From NCBI GenBank assembly GCA_905220665.1, contig CAJNAR010000031.1, forward strand, positions 98,443-162,442: a DNA stretch of 64,000 bases, read 5' to 3'. Below the pieces are notes generated by a model. The model was not told where the DNA came from, made no database searches, and saw only the letters and a program-made list of their open reading frames with translations. Position 1 is the first letter of the stretch. The number at the start of each line of letters is the position of its first letter. Position numbers and translations under genes: made by a program. This DNA comes from Albugo candida. Lineage: Eukaryota; Oomycota; Peronosporomycetes; Albuginales; Albuginaceae. Shown here piece by piece: positions 40,581 through 51,800 of this stretch.

Positions 40581-43500
40581 ATGACCATGCGAGACTTGAT
40601 GCTTTTAGAAACAATCGATGAACACGCCATTATAGAAGCGCTACTAAAACGATATCAGAAATCCAACATTTACACCTTTCTAGGACCAGTCTTAATTGCG
40701 ATCAATCCGTACACAAAACTCTGCATAAATGCTACAGAATACCCCGACTTATCTCCAAAGCTGTCACTATACGATCCTGGACTCATCGATCGATTTCGCA
40801 ATAAGGAACTCCATCTGTCTCCTCCCCATCCATTCGCGATAGCTGAGGCTGCCTACTCGGATCTCATGCGATTTCGACGCGACCAATCTCTTATAATCAC
40901 TGGCGAGAGCGGAAGTGGGAAGACGGAAACGTCCAAACACGTGCTACAATACATAACTCATGCGAGCGAGCGCTCACATACACAGCCAAGTGCACATACC
41001 TCTGCAACACGAAACAATCAAAGTCTACAGCTAAGGTCTAATGTAGGCGATAAAATTTGGAAATGTAATCAGATTTTCGAAGCTTTCGGGAACGCTCAAA
41101 CAATCAGGAACCAGAATAGTTCTCGATTCGGCAAGCACTCTGTCCTTCAATTCGATCCTCGAGGTCGTATCACGGGCGCCTACATAGAAAATTACTTGCT
41201 AGAAAAATGTCGGGTATTCCAACAAGCGTATGGAGAGCGTAATTTTCACATTTTTTATCACTTGTTGGACGGTGTAACCCTAGAAGAAAGAAATCTATGG
41301 CGGATTTCGTCTTCGACGTCATTTCGCTGTCTTTCACACGATCAGAATTATTGTCATAACACCAGCAGCAAGGACGATAAGGCTGCCTTGCAGCAGGTAC
41401 GACAGGCAATGATGGAGCTACAAATCACTTTGGAAGAGCAGCAAACGATCTTTCAATTATTAGCTGCTATTCTATGGATTGGAAATATCTGTTTCGAAGA
41501 CATCATCGACACTTGTCAAAATAGTTGTGCTGTCTTATCATCCGACATCTCTCGAGAAGCTCTCGAAAATGCTGCCTACTTGTTGGGACTTGCACCTCAT
41601 AGTTTAGAGAAAATGCTTACGTATCGGCTATTGACAATTCAATCAGAAGAACAAGAATGGAAGCTGAGTGCAAGCAAAGCTACCAAAGTATGTCACTCAC
41701 TCGCGCGATCGCTATACGAGAAGATCTTCCACTGGATTGTGGGACGAGTAAACCAGACTTTAGGTCGTCAGACCTCTGCTTCAGCCTGTATCGGTATCCT
41801 CGACATTTACGGCTTTGAGATTTTTCAAGTCAATGGATTCGAGCAGCTTTGTATCAACTACGTCAACGAAAAGCTTCAACAGCTCTTCATAGTGCAGACA
41901 TTGCGGGCCGAGCAAGCCGAGTATGTATCGGAAGGCCTTTCGTGGGATCTCATCGCATTCACCGATAATAAGGGCGTGTGTGAGCTACTAGAAGACCAAA
42001 GCAAACATGGGATTTTCTCAGTACTAGATGAGCAATGCGCAGTCACACAGTACTCCGAAAAGGAATTCATCCACCGTCTCAACACATTTCATGCCGAAAA
42101 TCCGCATTATATGAAAGCTCGGGTTCGAAATCTGTCGTTCGGGATTCAGCACTACGCTGGCGATGTTGAATACGACGTATCACTATTTGCCGAATCCAAC
42201 ACCGATACATTCTACTCGCATTTGCTGTCCTGCATGCACGAGTGCACTGTTCCTTTGGTGAAAACCCTGTTTCAGGTCTCCGAAGTACACGATTTCAAGC
42301 GGCCTCCAACCACATCACAACAATTCCGGTCGCAAGTAACGATGCTTCTGTCCAATTTACGCGATTGCCATCCAAATTATATTCGCTGTATCAAACCAAA
42401 TGACGCAAAAATGACATTGATAAAGAAAAATCGATTGAAAGAGCAGATACGATACTTGGGGCTGGTTGAGAATCTTCGACTTGGACGGAAAGGATACTGC
42501 TACCGGGAAACTTACACGTTATTTTTCCAGCGGTACAGGATTCTTTCGAACGTCACATGGCCATCTTTCAATTTCCACTCTGCGGTACGAAACTCGCGTG
42601 ATGCCCGGGATCTGGGCCAGACTTCCACCTTACTCTAACACTATGCTTCTCTGTAGAGGCAAGCTACCGTTGCGCTTTTATCGAGCCAAGAAGTGGTCTG
42701 GAAGAAGGGAACTACCAGTGTCAAGTTTGAAGAAGATACTCCCACACTTGGAAGCTACTCTTTGGGTCGAAATAAAATCTTCATTCGTACTCCGGAAGCT
42801 TTAGGTGCATTGGAGCAACTTCGAGAGGCCAAACTACACGATATAGCTGCTATTCTACAGCAAAGCTGGCGGAGATATAAGGTATGCATACCCATAAACG
42901 TTTCTATCGACGTGGGTACAAACTTTTCCATGGTAGAAACGAATTTTATTGGGACACTTTTTGGACGCGTATGAGGAGCTGAAGGTGGCGTATCGAGCTG
43001 TGCTCACCAATTGTATGCATCGCAGAATGCGACGTATGGATGCGAATGATCGATGCGAGGTAGAGCGCGTGTATACTGCGTGGAAACTGGTCAGTCAAAA
43101 GCTTCTCGGGCCTTTCAACGGACACAATTCGCGACTTGCGAAAGAAGAGATGGAAAATGGCGTTGTGTACGCACAGAGCCATGTCCGTGCAAAACAAGGC
43201 CGGAAGAGGTTTTTGAGGCTTCGACAAGCTCAGATCACACTGAGCAAGCACGTACGAGGCCGACAAGTACGTCATAACTTGCCGCCGGATCTAAGGCAAG
43301 CTTGTGTCGCTATACGACTTGGTATCCGTACGGAAATGGAACGATTTCTCGGGCAAAAAAAACGGCGACGGGATAGCTTGGATCGTGAATATGAAGGCGA
43401 TTATCTGGGTCTCACCCAAATGCCCGCCTATCAGACATTGTTGCGTAAAAGGAGCGGGCTGTCACATGTCGTTATCTTTGCATCTGATGTTGTCAAAGTC

Positions 43501-43923
43501 AATTATCGCTTCCAACTCCAAGACCGCGTTCTTGTCCTCACAAACACGCACATGCTCAACATCCGCGCTGATCATCCGACCAAGCCTAAAGCGCGTCGGG
43601 TGATTGATCTCAAACTCGTGGTATCAATGGAATTAAGTACACTTTCCGACAATTGCCTTCTCTTCCATATTGAAGGCCAGGCTGATGTGCTACTCATTGT
43701 GGAGCAAAAGACCGAGGTGGTGACGTACGTTCGCCGTCTTATACAAGAAAAGTACCACCGAAAATGCGATGTCACATTCACAGACTGCATGAAAGTGGCT
43801 CTCAAGCGAAGAAAAAAACTTTCCATTGTTCGATTTCAACGCAGTCCAAATCTAACAACTGTCAGGTATGAGAAAAAGGATCGAGCGTTATGGATCGTTC
43901 ACGTTGGTCAACAAGCCCTCTAG
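40581..43923 (+). CDS. Myosin with class I-type TH1 tail
   Basis: Three exons: 40581-42584, 42657-42881 and 42937-43923; introns of 72 and 55 nt, both in phase 0; 1071 residues. The motor domain (1-about 730) has the P-loop GESGSGKT (108-115), switch I NQNSSRFGK, switch II DIYGFEIF, an actin-binding NYIRCIKPND, and the converter region YLGLVENLRLGRKGYCYRET. Splicing 1 restores the LGRNKIFIRTPE block of the lever-arm start. IQ-like motifs follow (QQSWRRYK, LRLRQAQ..KHVRGRQVRH). Residues from about 870 match the TH1 domain of class I myosins (REYEGDYLG, RVLVLTNTHMLN). TH1 binds acidic phospholipids, so it links actin to membranes. The stop overlaps the stop of pyruvate carboxylase on the other strand. 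Confidence 0.88.
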
Positions 43924-46900
43924 TCTTCGTCTCCGGTAGGATCAATCTCTACGAGCAAATCTCCAGCAAGCATATTGTCTCCGACACCAGCAGATATCAT
44001 GTTGATTCGCCCCGACACCGGTGCTGTGACCACCGTCTCCATTTTCATCGCACTACGACAAGAAATGTGAGATTTTTTTTATATAATAGTCGAATTACGT
44101 ACCTGAGCACCAGCAACGGTGTGCCTTCTTTGACCACTTGACCGATTTTGACCTTGACTTCGAGCACTACACCAGGCATCGGTGCGCCCACAGAGCCTTG
44201 GAGACCGTGGATAGCCCGAGGCTTGACGACGACACCAACACCAGCTTGCTCATCCTTGACACGAACCACACGCTGACGCCCATTAAGCTCGAAAATCACA
44301 TCTCGCATTCCATCTCGTTTGCTGACTGCACCCACTGCGATGAGTTTGATAAAAACTGTTTTTCCATGCTCCATTTCTAATTCGATTTCCTCGTCGATAT
44401 TCAATCCCTGGAGAAATGTCTTTGTGTCCATGAAATGCATCGAGCCATATTGCTGTTTGAACTGCACAAATTCGTCAAATACATTGGGATACAACGCATA
44501 CGATAGCACATCAACGTCACGAATATTCTCACTGCCGTATTTCTCCTTCAGGTCGCGCTGTGCTTTAGCGAAATCGTAAGGTGTGAGCTCGGCTCCAGGT
44601 CGACCACGAAATCCTTCAAAACCTTTCCCTTTGATGACGCGAGAGCGTAATGGCTCGGGAAAACCGTGGTGAGGAATGCCGATATGGCCTTGAAAGTATT
44701 CCACTACAGAAGATGGAAATGATAGAGTCTCCGCTTGCTCCAAGACCTGCTCTTCAGTGAGCTGGTTTTGGACCAGAAATTGTGCCAAATCGCCAACAAC
44801 TTTTGACGATGGCGTCACCTTGATGATATCGCCAAGTAGTCGATTCGCAGCCGCATAAGCTTTCTTGATTGCTGGCCATTGACCGGTGAGACCCAATTGA
44901 GTCGACTGGTACAAAAGATTGGTATATTGTCCCCCCGGCATTTCATGGAGGTACACATCGGCCGAGCCCGACTTCTGACCCGATTCAAATGGCGCATAGG
45001 CACCACGCATCGCTTCCCAGTACTCATTGACTGCATTGATCTGGTTGAAATCAATCTGAGTATCGTGCTTGGATCCTTGAAGAGCAGCGACCACAGCGCC
45101 CATCGACGGCTGAGATGTCGTTCCGGACATGGCATCTGTTGCAACATCTACGGCATCCGCTCCGGCATACGCGCATTCCAGCATAGAGCTCACGCCCGTA
45201 CCAGCTGTGTCGTGTGTATGAACGTGAATGGGAAGATCGGGGAATTCTTTACGAATACTCGATACAAGTAGACGCGCAGCATGAGGCTTGAGCAGTCCTG
45301 CCATATCTTTGATCGCCAATACGTGAATGCCAAGGTCCACAAGCTGACGGGTGAACTCCATGTAGTATTCCAGATTGTATGGACCACGCGCTGGATCCGA
45401 GACATCGCCAGTGTAACACACAGCAGCTTCGATAATTCCACCAGCAGCACCTACAGCATCGACACCCAGCCGCATATTTTCAAGGTAGTTGAGTGAGTCA
45501 AAAACGCGGAAGACATCCATTCCATTTTGTTGAGCTTCTTCACAGAATTTGAATACGACGTTGTCAGGGTAACTCGTATAGCCGACCGCATTTGCTCCTC
45601 GTAGTAACATTTGGAAAGGCACATCCGGCACTAATTCCCTCAGTCGTGTCAGTCGATCCCACGGATCCTCGCGGAGGAAGCGCATGGACACGTCAAAAGT
45701 AGCACCGCCCCACATTTCGATCGAGTAAGCATTCTTCAGCGCGATCGCTGTGGCTGGTGCTATGGTTTCCATGTCTTTGCTGCGCAGACGAGTCGCTAAA
45801 AGAGATTGATGAGCATCACGCCACGTCGTATCAGTGAGCAGGAGGCCTTTATGCTGTCGAACAGCTTTCGCGAAAGCTTGTGGTCCCTTTTCTTTGTATA
45901 TTTGTCGCAGCGATGTTGTTTTTCTACCAGAAGACTTAAAACTCGGTACAATCGGTTGCTGATCTAGCGCCTTGGGTCCAGCGGCGCCAAGTGCTTTATC
46001 AGGACCGTTCACGATAGTATTTCCGATATATTTGAGCAGTTTTTGCGCACGATTCGTCGAGGCTGACGGGCGTAGTAATTCCGGATTCTCACCGATGAAA
46101 CCTGTGTGGATAATGCCATTGATAAAATCTGGATGCTTAAGAACGTTCAACACAAAGTTTTTGTTTGTTGTTACGCCGCGCACACGAAATTCCTGTAGCG
46201 CTCGTCGTAATTTGTGAGCACAATCGGAGCGATCGAGCGCTCGTGCGGTGACTTTGACAAGCAGTGAGTCATAATGGGGTGTTATATTGGCACCGACAAA
46301 GCCAGGTCCATCATCCAAACGTATACCCATACCACCAGGACTTCGAAATACTTCAATGACGCCAGAGTCTGGTCTGAAATTCTGAGAGGGATCTTCTGTG
46401 GTGACACGACATTGCATAGCGTGACCACGAGGTTGAATACTTGATTGACAGAGACCCAGCTCACTGAAAGACTCGCCTCCAGCAATTCGTATCTGACTTT
46501 GGACAAGATCGACGCCTGTAATTTCTTCCGTGATGGTATGTTCCACTTGGATCCGAGGATTGACTTCTATGAAATAATGCTTCCCATTTTGATCAACCAG
46601 GAATTCGACTGTACCAGCGTTCAAGTAATTGGAAGCTTTTGTGAGTCGAACTGCGTCTTCCATGAGCGCTTTCTCTGTATCAGGAGGTAGCCCAACCGCA
46701 GGAGCAGTTTCTAGAACTTTCTGATGACGACGCTGAACAGAACAATCTCGATGATGGAGGTGGACGACATTCCCTTTGCCGTCACCGAGGATTTGGACCT
46801 CAATGTGTCGTGGTTTTTCGAGGTAGCGTTCAATGAAGACGGTTCCATCTCCGAACGCAGCCAATGCTTCCGAGCTTGCACGATGAAAACTCTCTTCCAG

Positions 46901-47518
46901 TTCTTCTTCTCGCATCACAACACGCATTCCTCGACCTCCTCCACCCATACTCGCCTTGATAATCACTGGATAGTCCACACCAGAGTTGATAAACTGCCGA
47001 GCTTGTTCCAATGTCCTCACAGGACCATCCGTCCCAGGAATGACCGGAACATTGTTCTTGATTGCCATAGCTCGTGCAGCTGTTTTATCTCCAAATCGCT
47101 TCAAGTTCTCAGGAGTTGGACCGACGAAAATGATGTTGTGGAGAGCGCATTGTTTAGCAAATTCGACGTTTTCAGAGAGGAAGCCGTACCCGGGATGAAT
47201 AGCATCCACCTCGTTGGATTTGGCAATGTGAATGATGGAATTGATGTCGAGGTACGCTCCAACGGGTGTTTTATCACTTCCAACAAGGAAGGATTCATCG
47301 GCTTTGTAGCGGTGCTGGGTAAAGCGGTCTTCTTTGGAGAATATTCCCACGGTCTGAAGGCCCAATTCATTTCCAGCACGCATTATTCGAGTAGCAATTT
47401 CTCCACGATTAGCTGCCATAATTTTTCTGATGGAGCTTGCGTTACGGGAATGGTTCCATACGTGCTTGGGCAAAGTCACGTCAGGTAGGGCGACACGACG
47501 AGGGCGAAAGCGAAGCAT
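43920..47518 (-). CDS. PYC: Pyruvate carboxylase, mitochondrial type
   Basis: Two exons, 47518-44103 and 44052-43920, joined over a 50-nt intron; 1182 residues, the normal family length. Pyruvate + bicarbonate + ATP gives oxaloacetate, for gluconeogenesis and refilling the TCA cycle. Order: presequence (MLRFRPRRVALPDVTLP), biotin carboxylase (KIMAANRGEIATRI, glycine loop SMGGGGRGM, EVNPRIQVEHT), carboxyltransferase (TDTTWRDAHQSLLATR, HVHTHDTAGTG), PYC linker, and the biotin carrier domain. The intron splits the biotin site: exon 1 ends inside the Ser codon of LVLS-AMKM, and the biotinylated Lys (K1142) is in exon 2. Unspliced, the carrier domain is lost. The tail-to-tail myosin gene shares the CTAG at 43920-43923. 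Confidence 0.95.
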
Positions 47519-47752
47519 CTTGCTGGTTTTTTAGAATGATTTGTGCGGCTACTTTTTTCTGTAAAGAACACCCTTTTTTATAGAATTCATAGTTTTATTA
47601 GGCTTATTAACACTCGATTAGAGTATACGCTAAGAGGGATAGAAGCCAGCACTAGTCCGAGCTTTTAGATGTGTTTGTGAGCTGTTCTCACCGATGGTGC
47701 CATCCACATCCACATACGATCCGTTCATAAAGCAGATACATATTGAGACTGC

Positions 47753-48468
47753 TTAGCATCTCAGCATTTTTCGCACAAGAAAAAACAGCAAAAGTATCCA
47801 CATTTGCCAGCTTTCAATGAATGCTTCCAAAAGTGCTTGAATCGCAGTCTTTGTCGCTATAAGAGGCTCATTCGCCAAGCAAATATCTCTCGGAATGATT
47901 TCATATGCCAATTTGGGGCAAAATCCGATGATCGGTCTCGAGTGCGGAGAATTGTACACTAATTGCCTTAGAGACCAAAATGATGTGATCCACGTGCAGC
48001 CAACAGCAGCAACCCACATACGACGCCTACATGACCATGTGCCTTGTTCGAGATCTCTATCAGCGCGGCCATTAGTGTATATCATGATACGTGAGTTTTC
48101 TATGATGAAATCCAGCCAGCCAGCCGAATAGTGACGAGAAGGGCAGTACAACTGCCAATTTGCCGAGACGAAAATGTGCCAGTCTCCTCCAAATTCAATC
48201 GTTAAATTCCTCTATCCAGAAAAATTCATCAACGTTGTACAATCTTTCGCAAGGACTTGATTGCTTACCTTTAATTTGCGGGCCATTTTGACATCACAGG
48301 ATGGCGCCTTGTATTTTTTCTTTAGCTCAATCGTGTTGGAAAGAATCCATTGTTTCATGACGCCTTCCATGTTACCTCCAAGCAGAGTCAATTTCCTACA
48401 ATCAGTCAAGCCACAAGTTAGCGAGAAAGCACCATATCTCGTCATCCTTACGTCTGTTTCGTCGTCAT
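47753..48468 (-). CDS. LC8-like dynein light chain, with unexplained C-terminal extension
   Basis: Three exons: 48468-48452, 48395-48269 and 48211-47753, with introns of 56 nt (GTAAGG..TGTAG) and 57 nt (GTAAGC..GATAG); all phases fit. Residues 1-96 match the LC8/DLC family: GNMEGVMKQWILSNTIELKK, VKMARKLK, then RNLTIEFGGDWHIFVSANWQ and LDFIIENSRIMIYTNG. These align with LC8's KKEFD..WHCIVGRNF and FYLGQVAILLFKSG. LC8-type chains are dimeric hubs of dynein motors. The frame stays open for about 104 more residues that LC8 proteins do not have; this tail is W- and L-rich and could be real or an unrecognised intron read-through. It lies just downstream of the repeat-protein gene on the same strand. 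Confidence 0.7.
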
Positions 48469-48816
48469 CGCTTCTCGTGTGATTTGGTCGACAGAAGCAA
48501 TAAAATGATGGAATGTTCGAAAAAAAAGAACCGCAAGCCCGAATTTGTCGCATCGTCGAACAAAATATGCGTCATTCCACTACACAGCACGATGTCATCT
48601 AAAAAGCAATGATTCTTCGAATCGGCTGACGTACACAACATATATCGGCTATAAACTCAGCTCCGACCGCGATATCCCACATCTTTGAGCCCATGTTCAT
48701 CGATAAATGATGGAGCTTTTGTGCAAATTCTTCGCCATTGCTGGAAGTAGACGCTGCATTTATAATTATCTATCATCGAGCATGCAAGATGTATTTAGAT
48801 TACGACACGTGAAGAG
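48469..48816 (-). other. Spacer with possible extra 3' exon(s) of the repeat-protein gene
   Basis: The stop of the repeat gene at 48817 overlaps a GTAGCT donor-like site. A splice to 48740 (CTTCCAG) would continue in frame with NGEEFAQKLHHLSMNMGSK and MWDIAVGAEFIADICC before a stop near 48600. The segment is protein-like but unrecognised, and the donor is weak, so this is only a possibility. Confidence 0.25.
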
Positions 48817-51800
48817 CTACCTTTTCTTCCATACCCTATCGGCCTCGTCTTTGAGCTTTTTCGGAATAGATGCATTGAATTGCTGGCTATAGTTTGTTGA
48901 TCGAATTTGATAGTCACGCTTTTGAAGTGCCCACTCGGACGATTTATCGCTTGTGTGCCTTCTCCTCCAATGCCGATTGTGATACGTAAGCCAATTGCCA
49001 TCGTCGAGGTACGATTCTTGATCATAATTTGTCGCCATCTCAGAACGACAATGACCTGTACATTCTGGTTGGAACTCACTGCTATGGTCTTCATTCATTT
49101 TGACGTTCGATGCAGTATGACTTTGTGCATCCAAGCATTCCTGCTTCCCTACTGCTACATTTCCAGCAGTGCTATCATTCTCCTCCCCGTTTGAAGCTGA
49201 GGAGGACAAGCCGGCATGCTCAGGAACTCGATGCTTTCGACGTCTTTTGTTTCTTTTCTTTTTAGACACAGCTGAAGCACTGTCGTGAATTTGTGTCAGT
49301 TTTTTTGTATCCAAAGCTTTAGAAGACGCTTGTAGTTCGGCATTCCAAATCATCTTCCTGACTCCTGGAGTAATGTAGGAACCCCGGCTTTCACTTTGTG
49401 TCTCTTCATTCATCGTCTGTTTAGCGTCAGATTGCTCCTTCACTACATTGAAGACGCTATGATCCGGGTCCTTTTCTGCTTCAGGTTGTGATACATCGAA
49501 ATCCCTGACTTGGCGTTCGACCGCATTTTTTGTAGACTTTGCTTGCGGTGCCTGGGCAATCGAAGCATCTTTTTCATTTGTGACCATAGACGCTTCGCAA
49601 ATTTTTGCGCTTTTTCCTTTCTTTTGGTTTTTGTTGACTCTCCTTACCATAAGGCTTTGCTGTTCTGATACGTGGTTTGTTTCAGACCTGTTAGATAGAG
49701 ATTTCTTCGCTTCATTTCTTGAACATGATGCAACTTTGTCCATCTGATCCGGCTCATGTGTTCCGTCTGTAAGTTGTGTCATCTTTCCATCCGTAGCATC
49801 TACTCCTTCGTCTACCTTTGCCAGTTTCTGTGTCTTTTTGTTCTTCTTCTTCTTTTTTGGCACTATTGTGGCATCCAATTTCAGACATATGCTTTTCTCC
49901 CTACTGTTTCTACTACTGTCTAGTAAAACTGCTGATGTTTTTACTTGGGATTCTGATGGTTGTTTGTTGACGATAATGTCAACATCCCTATTGTCTCTTC
50001 CATTCACATCGTGCTTCGTTTCCACAGTTGTCAGTCGAAGAGTGTCAGGCTGCGCCAGATGACCAATTTCTTGAGGAACGGTTTGGACCGTATCTTGTGA
50101 TGAAAATACAACCACTTCGTCGATCTCATTAGGCTTGACTGATTCATGGATGATTTCGGTCACCTCCACCTCTGTGACTTTCACTTCCTCCACATCAGGT
50201 CGAATCTCCTCTTCAATCTCCTTCGTCGTTTTGTTTGGCTTCTTGGTCTTCTTTTTCTTCTTCTTAGACACTACTGTCTCTTCCATTGTCGAGGTAGGCA
50301 TCTTTTGAATATCGCTGTCACTATCGCTATAATCGTGCTTCGTTTCCACAGTTGTCAGTCGAAGAGTGTCAGGTTGCGCCAGATGACCAATTTCTTGAGG
50401 AACGGTTTGGACCGTATCTTGTGATGAAAATACAACCACTTCGTCGATCTCATTAGGCTTGACTGATTCATGGATGATTTCGGTCACCTCCACCTCTGCG
50501 ACTTTCACTTCCTCCACATCAGGTCGAATCTCCTCTTCAATCTCCTTCGTCGTTTTCTTTGGCTTCTTGGTCTTCTTTTTCTTCTTCTTAGACAGCTCTG
50601 TCTCTTCAATAGTCGAGGTAGGCATCTTTTGAATATCGCTGTCACTATCGCTATAATCGTGCTTCGTTTCCACAGTTGTCAGTCGAAGAGTGTCAGGCTG
50701 CGCCAGATGACCAATTTCTTGAGGAACGGTTTGGACCGTGTCTTGTGATGAAAATACAACCACTTCGTCGATCTCATTAGGCTTGACTGATTCATGGATG
50801 ATTTCGGTCACCTCCACCTCTGTGACTTTCACTTCCTCCACATCAGGTCGAATCTCCTCTTCAATCTCCTTCGTCGTTTTGTTTGGCTTCTTGGTCTTCT
50901 TTTTCTTCTTCTTAGACACTACTGTCTCTTCCATAGTCGAGGTGGGCATCTTTTGAATATCGCTGTCACTGTCGGTATAATCGCGCATCATTTCCACAGT
51001 TGTCAGTCGAAGAGTGTCAGGCTGCGCCAGATGACCAATATCTTGAGGAACGGTTTGGACCGTATCTTGTGATGAAAATACAACCACTTCGTCGATTTCG
51101 TCGGGCTTGACTGATTCATGGATGATTTCGGTCACCTCCACCTCTGTGACTTTCACTTCCTCCACATCAGGTCGAATCTCCTCTTCAATCTCCTTCGTCG
51201 TTTTCTTTGGCTTCTTGGTCTTCTTTTTCTTCTTCTTAGACACTACTGTCTCTTCCATAGTCGAGGTAGGCATCTTTTGAATATCGCTGTCACTATCGCT
51301 ATAATCGTGCTTCGTTTCCACAGTTGTCAGTCGAAGAGTGTCAGGCTGCGCCAGATGACCAATTTCTTGAGGAACGGTTTGGACCGTGTCTTGTGATGAA
51401 AATACAACCACTTCGTCGATCTCATTAGGCTTGACTGATTCATGGATGATTTCGGTCACCTCCACCTCTGTGACTTTCACTTCCTCCACATCAGGTCGAA
51501 TCTCCTCTTCAATCTCCTTCGTCGTTTTGTTTGGCTTCTTGGTCTTCTTTTTCTTCTTCTTAGACACTACTGTCTCTTCCATTGTCGAGGTAGGCATCTT
51601 TTGAATATCGCTGTCACTATCGCTATAATCGTGCTTCGTTTCCACAGTTGTCAGTCGAAGAGTGTCAGGCTGCGCCAGATGACCAATTTCTTGAGGAACG
51701 GTTTGGACCGTGTCTTGTGATGAAAATACAACCACTTCGTCGATCTCATTAGGCTTGACTGATTCATGGATGATTTCGGTCACCTCCACCTCTGTGACTT

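Noticed and set aside
47718..47971. Resemblance to the histone H3/CENP-A fold (TAIQALLEAF, then DT and AK at H3-like spacing)
   Set aside because: It needs a 7-base deletion to align, identities are few, and the frame is continuous with the LC8-like exon upstream. Treated as chance within the LC8 tail.
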